Positions 1 to 9,045 of a DNA stretch of 64,000 nucleotides are shown piece after piece. A model generated the notes under the pieces. It searched no databases. It had not been told where the DNA came from and saw nothing but the letters and a program-made list of their open reading frames with translations. The position numbers and the translations under genes are program-made. This DNA is from Pirellulales bacterium (GTDB taxonomy: Bacteria > Planctomycetota > Planctomycetia > Pirellulales > PALSA-1355), in the NCBI GenBank assembly GCA_022844125.1, contig JALHMI010000009.1:1-64000 (forward strand), in the 5' to 3' direction. Positions within the stretch are counted from its first letter, which is position 1, and each line of letters begins with the position of its first letter.

Positions 1-211
1 GGAAGTACTTCAGCCCTTGGACATCCCGCTCGCGAATTGCCGTACCAGATTCAGGCTTCGTTGCACCCATCCACACAGCATGACTTACGAAACTTGATCG
101 CGCAAGTCAAAATAGGAAAGCGCAAACGGCGTGCCGAACAGACGTGGGGACATCACTCGTTATCCGCGCGGAACGAAAATCAGTAGTGCCCCGTTTCGAC
201 ATACCAGCACA
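1..211. other. Left edge; no gene called
   Basis: No gene can be assigned. On the plus strand, frame 1 stays open from the edge to a TAG at 184-186 and frame 2 to a TGA at 95-97, so either could be the C-terminus of a plus-strand gene cut by the window. Neither tail shows a recognisable motif and there is no clear terminator. Confidence 0.3.
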
Positions 212-1642
212 TCACATCAGCAAATCGCGAATCGGCGTGCCGGGGCAGATCGTCAGCGGGCGGCCTTGCGCGTCAGGCAATGTCAGATGCGGTTCGACGC
301 CGAGCAGATGATAGGCCGTGGCCACCAGGTCAACGGGCGCGACAGGGTTCGAAGACGGATAAGCGGCGTGGCGATCGGAAGAGCCGTGCACGTGTCCGCC
401 GCGCACGCCGCCGCCGGCAAGCACGCTGGTGAAGCATCCCGGCCAATGATCGCGGCCATCACGTCCCGCGCCGGCATCGCTGTTGCGCTGACCCACGCGC
501 GGCGTGCGGCCAAACTCGCCCGTCCACACGATGAGCGTTTCGTCGAGCATCCCGCGCTCCGAAAGATCATCGAGCAGCGCGCTGAACGCCTGATCGGCCG
601 GCGGCATCAAGCGATCCTTGAGATCGATGAAGTTGCGGCTGTGCGTGTCCCAATACACGCTGACGTTCTTGATTCCATCGCTGGGCCAGAACACGGTCAC
701 CAGCGGCACGCCGCGTTCGACCAGCCGGCGCGCTTGCAGCACCGACTGACCGTGCGGGTTGAGTCCATAACGCGCGCGCATCTCGACGGGCTCTTGCGAG
801 AGGTCGAATGCTCCGCCGGCCGTGGCCGAGTTCAGGATCTCGAACGCGCGCTCGACGTGATGATCCATCGCGCCAAGCGCGGCGGATTTCGCGTGCGCCT
901 CGAGCTGGCGATTCACATCGGCCAGCAGTTTGCGGCGATTGTCGAGCCGGTCGACGGATATTTCTGCCGGCAACTGGAAGTCTCCCACGCGGTAGTCGGC
1001 CGCCGCGGGATTCGCATCGATCGAAAGTGGATCGAGGGCCGGTCCCAACCAGCCGGCCGATTGGCCGTGGCTCTGTTCGACGAACCGGGGCACGTCGTTC
1101 TCCAGTTTCGGCCGCATCGAGACGAACGGCGGTAGTGGAGCGCGTCCGCGACCGAGCCGGGAGAGCACGGCGCCAATGTGCGGCCAGTCGGCCCGCAGGT
1201 CGGTGGGCGCGGGTGGCTGACCGGTGAGCAGGTAGCTGGTGGCGGTGGTGTGGTTCACGTCGCCGTGCGTTACTGAGCGCACGATGGAAAGCTTGTCCGT
1301 CCGCTGGGCGAGCTGCGGAAAGTGCTCGCAAATGTGGATGCCCGGCACCTTCGTGGAGATGGGGCTGAACTCGCCGCGGATCTCCGCCGGCGCAAGCGGC
1401 TTGAGATCCCAGGTATCCTGCTGTGCGGGTCCGCCCCACATGAAGAGCAGGATGCAGGCTTTGGCCCGGCCGAACGTGCCGGCTGACAGTTCAGGCGTTG
1501 GCAGGTCTGCCGCCAAGGCGCGCCGACGCAACAGGTCCGGCAGCCCAAGGCCCGCGAGGCCAAGTCCGCCAGCGCGCAGCAGATCTCGGCGGTTAGGTAA
1601 GTGCGTTCCGATGCGTGAGGCGTGCGGGACCGGGCGGGGCAT
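212..1642 (-). CDS. DUF1501 family exported protein
   Basis: 476 aa. The N-terminus has a Tat-like twin arginine (NRRDLLRAGG) before an Ala/Leu-rich stretch, so export is likely. The body has the alkaline-phosphatase/sulfatase-like DUF1501 pattern: MWGGPAQQDTWDLKP near residue 68, SVTHGDVNHTT, WTGEFGRTPRV and GRDHWPGCFTSVLAGGG towards the C-terminus. These proteins are very abundant in planctomycetes and usually follow a cytochrome/DUF1549/DUF1553 gene; their biochemical activity is unknown. No partner lies beside this copy, unlike the one at 48323. The ATG at 1642 gives full family length with the twin arginine near residue 18. Confidence 0.92.
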   Translation of the reverse strand: MPRPVPHASRIGTHLPNRRDLLRAGGLGLAGLGLPDLLRRRALAADLPTPELSAGTFGRAKACILLFMWGGPAQQDTWDLKPLAPAEIRGEFSPISTKVPGIHICEHFPQLAQRTDKLSIVRSVTHGDVNHTTATSYLLTGQPPAPTDLRADWPHIGAVLSRLGRGRAPLPPFVSMRPKLENDVPRFVEQSHGQSAGWLGPALDPLSIDANPAAADYRVGDFQLPAEISVDRLDNRRKLLADVNRQLEAHAKSAALGAMDHHVERAFEILNSATAGGAFDLSQEPVEMRARYGLNPHGQSVLQARRLVERGVPLVTVFWPSDGIKNVSVYWDTHSRNFIDLKDRLMPPADQAFSALLDDLSERGMLDETLIVWTGEFGRTPRVGQRNSDAGAGRDGRDHWPGCFTSVLAGGGVRGGHVHGSSDRHAAYPSSNPVAPVDLVATAYHLLGVEPHLTLPDAQGRPLTICPGTPIRDLLM

Positions 1643-2079
1643 GCATCGGATTATAGCCGCTGGGCGGGGATGCGCAATCGCTCTCGAAAACTGGCCACTT
1701 GCGCTCCCGCGCGAAATTTCGGGGATTCGCGGCGCGCGAGTTTTTTTTCGCGGGTTGAATCTTTCCGCCGCGAATTGGGGTACATGCTTCTGTCGCGGAA
1801 CAGACGTACGATTGGGCCCCGATACCGATCAAATGAGGGCCGTTCGGCTCCAGGACATTTCTGGTACAGGCAGGAATTTAATCTCGGCTTCTGAGCACGG
1901 GCCATCCAAGCAAAGACGCTGAGCAGCGAATACAAGGCGACTACCAGGGACGCCCCGGCGCGCGGGTTTGACACCGCCCCGCGCCGGGGTAATTTTATGC
2001 GCTAAGTAGTTGGTGAGCCTGCGCTCACCGATGGGAATGCCGCCCACCCCTTCGGACATCCTCCCCGTCGTAAGGCGCG
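1643..2079. other. Intergenic region with a GC-rich stem-loop
   Basis: 437 bases between two minus-strand genes. Short frames exist but none has family motifs or convincing composition. The one structured element is a perfect 10-bp inverted repeat (1953-1962 with 1980-1989, 17-nt loop), followed on the plus strand by a weak T-rich run. The 1643-1750 part must hold the promoter of the DUF1501 gene, but I cannot point to -35/-10 boxes. Confidence 0.5.
1953..1996 (+). terminator. Stem-loop, possible weak terminator
   Basis: Arms CCCCGGCGCG (1953-1962) and CGCGCCGGGG (1980-1989) pair perfectly and are followed by TAATTTTA. No plus-strand gene ends just upstream, and the minus-strand side lacks a U-tract. 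It may instead be a structured 3' end of the FAD reductase transcript. Confidence 0.3.
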
Positions 2080-3249
2080 CTAGGTAGTTGTTCGAACAGC
2101 TTTAGCTCGGGCGGCGCGATACTCAGGCGCCGTGATTGTTGGGAACGAACCGTTGCCAAAGAAGATACGCCGCGCGACTGCCTGTCCCGCAGTCGAACGC
2201 AACGCACGAAAGCCAAGTTCCAGGATGACGTTCGACGCTGCCAGATCGTAGACGGCGCGCAGGGCTCGGCGAGCGCGGTACCGCTTGCGAAACAGCCGAC
2301 CGTCGTACGCGGCAAGCTGGGAAACATCGCCGCCCGAGTTCAGGAATGCGTGCACGGTTTTGGCGGCGAGTTCTGAAAGCCGCAAACACGGGTCGAGCCC
2401 GCCGGCAGTCAGGGGCGACACGGCGCCGGCTGCATCACCCAGGAGGAGTCCCCGGCGACAGGCTAGCCGCGGCAGCACGCTTCCGACAGGGATCCGGCCG
2501 CCCCGGCGTTCGATGAGCGTGGCTCGGTCGAGCGGAATCAGGTCGGCAACGCTGTCGCGAAACCGATCGAGCGCGGCCGGCGGCTGGAACTTTCGACCAT
2601 AGCCACCCACACCGAGATGCAGCCCCTGGCCGTCGTCAGCCACCCAGGCAATGTAGCCCGGGGCGTAATTGCGGTCGAAGAAGCAGTGCAGGCGCGGCTC
2701 GCCGGTGGGTGTTTCACGGTGGTAGACCTCTTCATAGCCGACGATCCAGCGGCGGTTCTCGCTGAGGCCCAACTCTCGTGCGACGCGCGAGTTGGTGCCG
2801 TCAGCGCCCACGATCATCCGCGTTTGCAATTCGAACTCGCCACTAGCGCCGCGCAGGCGGACGGTCGAGCCGAGCCTGTTTTCGCTCGCGCTGACAAAAC
2901 TTGTGCCGGCAAGCCAATCAGCACCCGCCGCGCGGCAGTCCTTCAGCAGCCGCTCGTAGAGCGGGCCCATTCGGCCAATCCGAAACTCCTCGTGCGGGCT
3001 GCGCAGTTCGACGGTACGCCGACTGGGTGAGTAGATTGTGACGTCGCGAATGGCAGGCCCCATGTGCGCGGCAGGCAAGGCAAAGTCCTCCAGCGAGCGG
3101 CGGACGAAGATGCCCGTGGTATGCACGCCCTCGGCCAGCGATTGCTTGCGATCGACGAGTGCCACTTCGAGGCCATGCCCGGCGAGCAGCCTCGTGCACT
3201 GGAGTCCTGCCAAGCCTGCGCCCACTACGATCGCGTGATAAAGCTTCAT
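2080..3249 (-). CDS. FAD-dependent oxidoreductase, geranylgeranyl-reductase family
   Basis: 389 aa. An N-terminal Rossmann motif (VVGAGLAGLQC, then an acidic end at VDRK) binds FAD. The central GADGTNSRVARELG and C-terminal GLLLGDAAGAVSPLTAGGLDP are the second and third FAD contacts of the geranylgeranyl reductase/PHBH superfamily. Members reduce isoprenoid chains of lipids, quinones or chlorophyll; substrate cannot be read from the sequence. The enzyme looks soluble apart from its hydrophobic FAD-binding N-terminus. It lies 72 bases downstream of the winged-helix regulator on the same strand and probably belongs to the same transcript. Confidence 0.88.
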   Translation of the reverse strand: MKLYHAIVVGAGLAGLQCTRLLAGHGLEVALVDRKQSLAEGVHTTGIFVRRSLEDFALPAAHMGPAIRDVTIYSPSRRTVELRSPHEEFRIGRMGPLYERLLKDCRAAGADWLAGTSFVSASENRLGSTVRLRGASGEFELQTRMIVGADGTNSRVARELGLSENRRWIVGYEEVYHRETPTGEPRLHCFFDRNYAPGYIAWVADDGQGLHLGVGGYGRKFQPPAALDRFRDSVADLIPLDRATLIERRGGRIPVGSVLPRLACRRGLLLGDAAGAVSPLTAGGLDPCLRLSELAAKTVHAFLNSGGDVSQLAAYDGRLFRKRYRARRALRAVYDLAASNVILELGFRALRSTAGQAVARRIFFGNGSFPTITAPEYRAARAKAVRTTT

Positions 3250-3321
3250 GAGAGACTCGCTTTGTATTGCAAAGTTAAGGGGCGCAGGAATCGGTTCGCG
3301 GGGCCAATCATGGAAGGGGTT

Positions 3322-3720
3322 CTAAGCGGGAGAGAATCCCTGACCGAGCGCGCGGCCGGGGATTGCGTCGCGCAGGCGCGAATGCAGGGCGTCGCCCACG
3401 ATTCTTTCGAGCACGCCCAGGTATTCGACGAAGCGACGACGACCTTCGATCGTCAGGCGGCAGAGCGTATGCGAGCGCTTGTTGGCAACTTCCTTGCGTA
3501 CGTCGACCAGGCCCGCCTCCTGGAGGACCTGCAGGTGGCGATTCAAATTGCCATCGGTGAGGGCGCACAGCCGCTTGAGCTCTGAGAACGCCAGCCATTC
3601 GCCATGCGCCACCAGCGAGGAGAGAATCCCCAGCCGAGCTTTCTCATGAATCACGCGCTCCAGCCCTTCGTAGGCAAACGGTGCGGCGGCGTCCGGAGTC
3701 GTAGCGGGGTGATCGCTCAT
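3322..3720 (-). CDS. Winged-helix transcriptional regulator
   Basis: 132 aa. The sequence VIHEKARLGILSSL, then FSELKRLCALTDGNLNRHLQ, LQEAGLVDVRK and a basic wing, matches the MarR/ArsR-like winged-helix proteins of the HTH_27 type, which bind DNA as dimers. The ATG at 3718-3720 overlaps the stop of the upstream membrane-protein gene as ATGA, so translation of the pair is probably coupled. An in-frame extension further upstream would run through that gene and was rejected. Pairing with a small integral membrane protein is common for this regulator type; ligand and targets are unknown. Confidence 0.85.
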   Translation of the reverse strand: MSDHPATTPDAAAPFAYEGLERVIHEKARLGILSSLVAHGEWLAFSELKRLCALTDGNLNRHLQVLQEAGLVDVRKEVANKRSHTLCRLTIEGRRRFVEYLGVLERIVGDALHSRLRDAIPGRALGQGFSPA

Positions 3721-4322
3721 TGACGTCGTTCCAAGGTCCAAAAAAGGATGGCTGCGGCAGAAAATTGGCCGACCGCAAACGGCACGCCCATGCACCAGGG
3801 GGCCAGCGAAAGTCCTTCGCGAGCGCTGATCAACACCAACAGCCCTGTGAGCAGGTAGAAACCGGCCACGGCAAAAATCGGCCGTGGCAAGAGCCTGGCC
3901 GAGGCGAAGATCCCCAAACTGAACAGAATCTGCCACAGGCCAGGAAGCAGCGGGATGCTGTCCGGCGAGCTGCGCACCAGGACGACCGTGAGCAGGATGC
4001 CCGCGATCATCGGCGGCACGAACTGCTCGACCGCCAGGCGCGTGGGCTCCAGGTAGGCCCAGTCGTCCGTCCAGTACATGCGGACGCCCATCTCGACGGC
4101 CACGGCCGCGACGCTGAACAGCGCCATGCCGAACCACAACGTGAGGTAGGGCATGATGTTCGAAGCCGGATCGGCAACCAGAAAGGGCTGCACCAGCGCA
4201 CCGGCCACGGCCAGGGCTCCCGAGACAGCGACCGGCGCCGACCGATAGCCGCGAAACACATCGCTCTTGGCCATCTGCCGCCGAATCTCGGCAATCTGCA
4301 TCAGGGCTTCGCGAAGTTCCAT
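3717..4322 (-). CDS. Six-TM membrane protein of unknown function
   Basis: 201 aa starting at MELREALMQIAEIRRQM. A short amphipathic N-terminus is followed by about six hydrophobic segments (for example VAVSGALAVAGALVQPFLV and LWFGMALFSVAAVAVEM), ending with ILFWTLERRQ. I do not recognise a catalytic motif. It overlaps the winged-helix gene by four bases, so the two probably act together, for example as a membrane sensor with its regulator. A longer in-frame version starting at 4694 would begin with Arg-rich, low-quality sequence and overlap the plus-strand gene at 4468; I prefer the start at 4322. Confidence 0.78.
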   Translation of the reverse strand: MELREALMQIAEIRRQMAKSDVFRGYRSAPVAVSGALAVAGALVQPFLVADPASNIMPYLTLWFGMALFSVAAVAVEMGVRMYWTDDWAYLEPTRLAVEQFVPPMIAGILLTVVLVRSSPDSIPLLPGLWQILFSLGIFASARLLPRPIFAVAGFYLLTGLLVLISAREGLSLAPWCMGVPFAVGQFSAAAILFWTLERRQ

Positions 4323-4467
4323 GGCGCTCGAGGTTTCCAGCGGGACGGGCACGAAACGGGGCACGGCCAACAGATTTAACCTATCCAGACCCGGCCAAAA
4401 AGGCAACGAGGAAAGAGGGCGGGCGGGGTGGAGCAAGCTCGCCCGGGCCGCGGTTAGAATGACCCCC

Positions 4468-4830
4468 ATGCTTGCAGATGCCGCCACCCCCGCCATCCCG
4501 ACTCGTCGCCGGTGGTTCGTCTTCAGCCTGCGTTCGCTGTTCGTTCTGATGCTGCTGGCTGGCGTCCTGGCCACCGTCCTGGTCCGAACTTGGCAGACCA
4601 CGCAGCTTCGGCGCGAGTACCTGGACCATGCGGGCGCCATCAACGGCCATTCGCGAACCATGCAGGGGTATTCGTTCCGCGCGACCCGGCGCACGCCTGG
4701 CGGCCTGCTGTTTGGCGACGGTCGGGTAACCGAGATCTGGCTGTACCCCGGCAGTTACGACGAGGCCTATCTCAGACGCATGCGCGAACTGTTTCCGGAA
4801 TCTGAAATTTCGGACTACAAGAGTGATTGA
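4468..4830 (+). CDS. Small single-TM protein, planctomycete FSLRSL type
   Basis: 120 aa. A basic patch (RRRWFVFSLRSL) leads into one transmembrane helix, FVLMLLAGVLATVLV, then a soluble domain with YSFRATRRTPGGLLFGDG and a C-terminal SEISDYKSD. Small proteins with a RFSLRSLL-type N-terminus are widespread in planctomycetes and have no assigned function. An ATG nine bases upstream (4459) is also possible; neither has a clear ribosome-binding site. It is divergent from the membrane-protein gene and 54 bases upstream of the next plus-strand gene. Confidence 0.6.
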   Translation: MLADAATPAIPTRRRWFVFSLRSLFVLMLLAGVLATVLVRTWQTTQLRREYLDHAGAINGHSRTMQGYSFRATRRTPGGLLFGDGRVTEIWLYPGSYDEAYLRRMRELFPESEISDYKSD

Positions 4831-4884
4831 CCCCATGGCACGAGTGTCACGGTTGATCGCGTAACCACTGCCCCGAGACATCAA

Positions 4885-5850
4885 ATGATCACAACCGATT
4901 TAGACGGTACGAGAGCGCACGTCACACGCCGCGGATTCTCGGGACTGCTGGCGGCAGCCGGCATCGCGGCCCTGGCAGGCGATGTGATTGGTGTTCGTCC
5001 ACCAGACGCGCGGGCAGCCGAGCCGCCGAAATCAAGTGGCCCGGATAGCACGGGCGAACTTCGTGTCATCGCCTACAACATCCTCAAATGCACCGGTTGG
5101 CCGGCCGATGGGGAGCTGGCCAAGCGGGCAGTCGAACGCGGTCAGATCGCCAAGCGGATCGCGCTGGAACTGGCGCTCTACGATCCGCACGTCGTAACTT
5201 TCTCCGAATCACCCGATGAGAAGCTGACGCGCGAGATCGCCGAACAGCTCGGCATGCATCACGTCCGGTTTCCCAGCGGCGAGGACTGGCCTGGCACGTT
5301 GCTCTCGAAGTTTGAGGTGCTCGGGTCGCGCAACGCGCCGGTCGTGAGCGGCACGCAGTCGGCCGATCTGTTTACGCGCCACTGGGGGCGAGCCGTGCTC
5401 AAGCTCCCATCGGGGCAGCCGCTCGTCGTGCACTCCGCGCACCTTTATCCCGGGCAGGATCCGGCGATTCGGCTGCGTGAAATCGATGCAATGCTGGCCG
5501 CGATGCGGAGCGATCTGGAGTCCGGCAAGTCGCTGATTCTGATGGGCGACTTGAATCACACGCCCGATGGTCCAGAATATGCGAAATGGCGCGAAGCGGG
5601 GCTGATTGATACGTTCGCGGCGGCGGACGCGAGCGATGTATCACCGGCGAACCGGGATGGCAAGACGTTTGCGGCCGACCAGCCGCGAGTTCGCATCGAC
5701 TATGTATGGTGCGCCGGCCCACTGACGAAAGCCATCAAGGAATCTCGTTCGTTGTGGGAAGGCGCGTTCCGCACGAACCCGGCCGACATGCTGTCGTTCG
5801 CCCTCAGCGATCATGTCCCCCAGTTTGCGATGTTCTCCCAATCCGAGTGA
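4885..5850 (+). CDS. Exported endonuclease/exonuclease/phosphatase-fold protein
   Basis: 321 aa. A Tat-type signal (TRRGFSGLLAAAGIAALAG) precedes the fold. The family residues appear in order: VIAYNILKC (Asn), FSESPDE (metal-binding Glu), VVHSAHLYPG (His), LMGDLNHTPDG (Asp/Asn), RIDYVW and the terminal LSDHVPQ (Asp/His). This is a metal-dependent phosphodiesterase fold shared by nucleases, sphingomyelinases and inositol phosphatases. The substrate is not evident; export argues for an extracellular polymer or lipid. The sulfatase gene begins five bases after its stop, so co-transcription is very likely. Confidence 0.88.
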   Translation: MITTDLDGTRAHVTRRGFSGLLAAAGIAALAGDVIGVRPPDARAAEPPKSSGPDSTGELRVIAYNILKCTGWPADGELAKRAVERGQIAKRIALELALYDPHVVTFSESPDEKLTREIAEQLGMHHVRFPSGEDWPGTLLSKFEVLGSRNAPVVSGTQSADLFTRHWGRAVLKLPSGQPLVVHSAHLYPGQDPAIRLREIDAMLAAMRSDLESGKSLILMGDLNHTPDGPEYAKWREAGLIDTFAAADASDVSPANRDGKTFAADQPRVRIDYVWCAGPLTKAIKESRSLWEGAFRTNPADMLSFALSDHVPQFAMFSQSE

Positions 5851-5855
5851 GACCG

Positions 5856-7295
5856 ATGACGATCATTGCAACTCGAACGCTGGTTTCAATCCTCTGCTTC
5901 GGGGCCGTGGCGGCATACACTCCGCCTGGGCAGGCGCGCGAGCGTCCGCACATCGTGCTCGTCATGGCGGACGACATGGGCTGGGGCCAAACCGGCTATC
6001 GTGGGCATCCCGTGCTCAAAACGCCGAATCTCGACGCGATGGCCGCCGCGGGTTTGCGGTTCGAGCGGTTCTATGCCGCAAGCGCCGTGTGTTCGCCGAC
6101 CCGGGCCAGCGTGATGACGGGCCGCACGCCCGACCGAACCGGTGTGCTGAGCTTCGGCTACGCGCTCCGGCCGCAGGAGAAGACTATCGCCCAGGCGCTT
6201 GCGGCCGCGGGTTACGTGACCGGGCATTTCGGCAAATGGCACCTGAGCGGCTACAGCGGGCCGGGCGTGCCGGTGCTGGCTGACGATCCGCGAGGTCCTG
6301 GCCGATTCGGATTTGAGGAGTGGCTGTCGGTGACTAACTTTTTCGATCAAGATCCGCAGCTAAGCCGACGCGGTGCGATCGAAAAGTTTCAGGGCGATTC
6401 GTCGGAAGTCATCGTTGGCGAGGCCGTCAAGTTTTTCGAGCGGCATCGAGGCGGCGAGCGCCCCATGTTCGCCGTCGTCTGGTTCGGCACGCCGCATAGC
6501 CCGTTCCGAGCGCTGGACGCAGATCGAGGCCTGTTCGGCGAATTGAATCGAGAGTCTGCCAATCACTATGGCGAGCTCGTCGCGCTCGATCGCTCGATCG
6601 GCACACTTCGCGCGGCGCTGCGTAAGTTAGAAATGGCCGACGATACGATGCTGGTCTTCTGCAGCGATAACGGCGGCTTGCCGCGAATCAAGCCAGCAAC
6701 GACCGGCGGACTTCGCGGGCACAAAAGTTCCGTTTACGAAGGTGGTCTGCGCGTGCCGGCGATCATCGAATGGCCGGCGGTCGTGCGTCCATGTGTAACG
6801 GAGTATCCCGCTTGTACGACGGATATCTTCCCGACGGTGGCAGAGATTGTCGGGCTGAAGGCGGATGTATTCGTGCAGCCCGTGGATGGGACGAGTCTCG
6901 TTCCACTGCTTAACGGCCAAGCGGTGGAACGCTCTACGCCACTCGGTTTTCGCTATGGTGCGAAGGCGGCCTGGATCGACGGGCGCTACAAACTCGTTAT
7001 GACAGATCGAACGAGTGGCAGCTACGAGATGTACGATCTCGCTGCCGATCCGCACGAGGAGCACGATCTTGCCGAGATGCAACCTGAGCGGCTGGCCCAA
7101 TTGCGGAACGCGTTTCTGGCCTGGAACGACAGCGTGGAGCAAAGTTTCGCGGGACGCGATTATCCTGCGGGGCGAGTTGAGCCCGCTGACCCGGAGCCGC
7201 GCCGCTGGCACGAGTCCGAAGAGTATCAGCCGTATTTGCCTGGCTGGCGTGACCGTTGGGAAGTGAAATCCGACCTCGAGCGGCAAAGCCGCTAG
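5856..7295 (+). CDS. Secreted Cys-type sulfatase
   Basis: 479 aa with a signal peptide (TLVSILCFGAVAAYT). The metal site starts at VMADDMGWGQ; the formylglycine site is C79 in AVCSPTRASVMTG; HFGKWHLSG, FGTPHSPF and VFCSDNGG supply further catalytic and metal residues. The C-terminus has the usual YDLAADPHEEHDLAE. It belongs to sulfatase family S1, which in planctomycetes removes sulfate from algal and other polysaccharides outside the cytoplasm. It needs an FGE to convert C79; the candidate is the gene at 12938-14053. An in-frame extension back to 5706 would overlap the preceding gene, so the ATG at 5856 was chosen. Confidence 0.93.
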   Translation: MTIIATRTLVSILCFGAVAAYTPPGQARERPHIVLVMADDMGWGQTGYRGHPVLKTPNLDAMAAAGLRFERFYAASAVCSPTRASVMTGRTPDRTGVLSFGYALRPQEKTIAQALAAAGYVTGHFGKWHLSGYSGPGVPVLADDPRGPGRFGFEEWLSVTNFFDQDPQLSRRGAIEKFQGDSSEVIVGEAVKFFERHRGGERPMFAVVWFGTPHSPFRALDADRGLFGELNRESANHYGELVALDRSIGTLRAALRKLEMADDTMLVFCSDNGGLPRIKPATTGGLRGHKSSVYEGGLRVPAIIEWPAVVRPCVTEYPACTTDIFPTVAEIVGLKADVFVQPVDGTSLVPLLNGQAVERSTPLGFRYGAKAAWIDGRYKLVMTDRTSGSYEMYDLAADPHEEHDLAEMQPERLAQLRNAFLAWNDSVEQSFAGRDYPAGRVEPADPEPRRWHESEEYQPYLPGWRDRWEVKSDLERQSR

Positions 7296-7553
7296 AGTTG
7301 AAGAACCATGTAGCGATCGGCCTCAATTAAGCTCATTTGTTTGCCGCAACGTGGCATGTGCGAGTACAATCCGGGCTGTGGGCGACTGAGCCTCTTCGGG
7401 ACTGACTCCTCAGCGGAGCGCTTCTTACCTGTCCCGGTCTCCCTTTCTTCGAACGGCGTAAGTCGCGCCATTGCCAGGGCGTGCCAGCAGTTGGCTCCTG
7501 ACTTACGTTCGGACGACAGCCCGTTCCACACAAGCGATCGAGAGATTCCCCTC

Positions 7554-7931
7554 ATGCTCAGTTGCCGCAAATGCAAGTGTCAGATCGAGAACCGGTTGGC
7601 TCATCAGTCTTACTATGATCTGGAGCTAGCCATCGCTTCTGAAACCCCGCCGGCCCGGTTGCAACACAAGGTCAGAATGCTCGGGCCCCTGTGTGATGCG
7701 TGCCTGGCCGAATGGCGGGCCGCTCGCCACACGCACTCGTCCACGCCTCCGCCAGAACTCTCGCTGCCGGACAACCGTTCGCGGGCGATTCGCGAACTGG
7801 ATGCGGCTTGCTCGCGATTGGCGGCGCAGACCCATCCCGGACTCAACGGAGATTCGCTGCCACGAGGTGTTGCGAATGCTAAGGATCGCTCGGATCGGCC
7901 GAGGTCAATCGCACTTTCGGCTGGTCCGTGA
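7554..7931 (+). CDS. Small Cys-motif protein of unknown function
   Basis: 125 aa from MLSCRKCKCQIENR. The N-terminal CRKCKC and the later LCDACLAEW could form a zinc site, as in small zinc-ribbon proteins. The rest is not recognised. A longer form from 7341 has poor composition and is less likely. The last 53 bases overlap the convergent gene at 7879-8145, which lowers confidence in one of the two ends. Confidence 0.5.
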   Translation: MLSCRKCKCQIENRLAHQSYYDLELAIASETPPARLQHKVRMLGPLCDACLAEWRAARHTHSSTPPPELSLPDNRSRAIRELDAACSRLAAQTHPGLNGDSLPRGVANAKDRSDRPRSIALSAGP

Positions 7932-8145
7932 GTTGGTAATCGCCTTGCGCGATTCGGGTCACACCGCGGCCGTCCGTCGTCGTCAACACGATGACTCCGG
8001 TGTGTACACGCGTGCGCTGGCGATCATGCACTGCTTCAAAGCGAGTCCAGATTTCGATGGTATGCGATTGGCCTTCCGGTGCGTAGGCCAAGAAGCTTCC
8101 GACGCATTCCAGGCGTGGGCGCTCTCGCGAGGTCTCGTCATCCAT
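7879..8145 (-). CDS. Hypothetical protein, 88 aa
   Basis: Starts at MDDETSRERPRLECVG. It reads as a compact beta-rich domain: FLAYAPEGQSHTIEIWTRFEAVH, TRVHTGVIVLTTTDGRGVTRI and QGDYQLTDQP. No family is recognised. It overlaps the convergent plus-strand gene by 53 bases at its 3' end. The longer in-frame extension upstream is Arg/Cys-rich and implausible. Its minus-strand neighbours at 8204 and 8494 are similarly small, so the three may be one unit. Confidence 0.5.
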   Translation of the reverse strand: MDDETSRERPRLECVGSFLAYAPEGQSHTIEIWTRFEAVHDRQRTRVHTGVIVLTTTDGRGVTRIAQGDYQLTDQPKVRLTSADPSDP

Positions 8146-8203
8146 GAATACTCTCAATCTGAATATGTTGCAAACTTGGCCCCTCAGGCGCCGAACAGGT
8201 TTG

Positions 8204-8428
8204 CTAACGTTTTTCCGCTTTTTGCCACAGGTCCGGATAGGACTCCGCCGCGCGGATTGCCGCCAGCAGGCTGTCGCGGGTACCCTCGAGCGAGTTGTCG
8301 CCATCGCTGATCAGGATCTCGCGCTCGCCGGCCACGGATTCGAAGCCTGAGAGATCGTGATGTCTGCCGAATTTCTCCACAATTGCGTTCTTAACCGCAA
8401 TCGCGGCGTAATCAATGTCGCGAGCCAT
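8204..8428 (-). CDS. Hypothetical protein, 74 aa
   Basis: MARDIDYAAIAVKNAIVEKF opens an alpha-helical small protein that ends in AAIRAAESYPDLWQKAEKR. Composition is balanced and the codons resemble neighbouring genes, so I take it as real, but no domain is recognised and no signal peptide is present. It lies 58 bases upstream of the 88-aa gene and 65 bases downstream of the TPR gene, all on the minus strand. Confidence 0.5.
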   Translation of the reverse strand: MARDIDYAAIAVKNAIVEKFGRHHDLSGFESVAGEREILISDGDNSLEGTRDSLLAAIRAAESYPDLWQKAEKR

Positions 8429-8493
8429 GCAGCCCCTTCTGAAATGCTGGGTCTTGGTCGCAGCGTGTGCGACGCGAATTACTCATTCTCGTA

Positions 8494-8850
8494 TTAATGC
8501 TCGGGCGAAACGTTGCGATCAGCGGCTCGATCCGTGGTGCGCTGCATGCGGAGCAACTTACGGCGAGCCTCGGTCTTCACGTTGGCCGCGGCCTGCGGCA
8601 TGCGGAGCAGTTCTTCCAAATCGCCGATCGCCGCGGCCTCGTGTTGTTGGGCCAGGTGGACGACCGAACGGTTGTAGAGCGCCATCGCGCGCAGATCGCC
8701 TGGCGCTTCGTCCATCTCGATCACGGCGGTGTAGTCAGCCAGGGCCGCCTGGTTGTCGTGCAACTTGGCCTTGAGCATCCCCCGCCGATAGATCAGTCCC
8801 GCCTGGAATTTCTTCGAGCACTTGCCTCGCAGCCATTCAAAGAGATTCAT
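8494..8850 (-). CDS. Short TPR-like protein
   Basis: 118 aa from MNLFEWLRGKCSKKF. Two to three helical hairpins follow, with TPR-like spacing: AGLIYRRGMLKAKLHDNQAALADY and ALYNRSVVHLAQQHEAAAIGDL. TPRs mediate protein-protein contacts; no partner is evident. A start at 8919 would add a Pro/Cys-rich extension without a clear role; the start at 8850 was preferred. Confidence 0.6.
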   Translation of the reverse strand: MNLFEWLRGKCSKKFQAGLIYRRGMLKAKLHDNQAALADYTAVIEMDEAPGDLRAMALYNRSVVHLAQQHEAAAIGDLEELLRMPQAAANVKTEARRKLLRMQRTTDRAADRNVSPEH

Positions 8851-9045
8851 CTCGCCGGCACCAGGGCAAGGGGCGGGAGGACAGCCGAAATCGCGTGGGC
8901 GAATTCGCCGTAACATCATGGAGCCTAATCCTGCCGCTGGCCGCCCACAAGCTCAAGTCGCGGTTATCGCCAAAATCGAGCAAAAAACACGAATCGCGAC
9001 CTCGCTCAGACAGCAACTTGGGGGAGCGATCCATTTGGCGGTCGA

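Noticed and set aside
131-1135. Long plus-strand open frame opposite the DUF1501 gene
   Set aside because: Its product is Arg/His-rich without family motifs; it mirrors the GC-rich minus-strand gene.
1651-1974. Minus-strand frame of 107 codons between the first two genes
   Set aside because: Arg/Ser-rich, no motif and no ribosome site; treated as intergenic.
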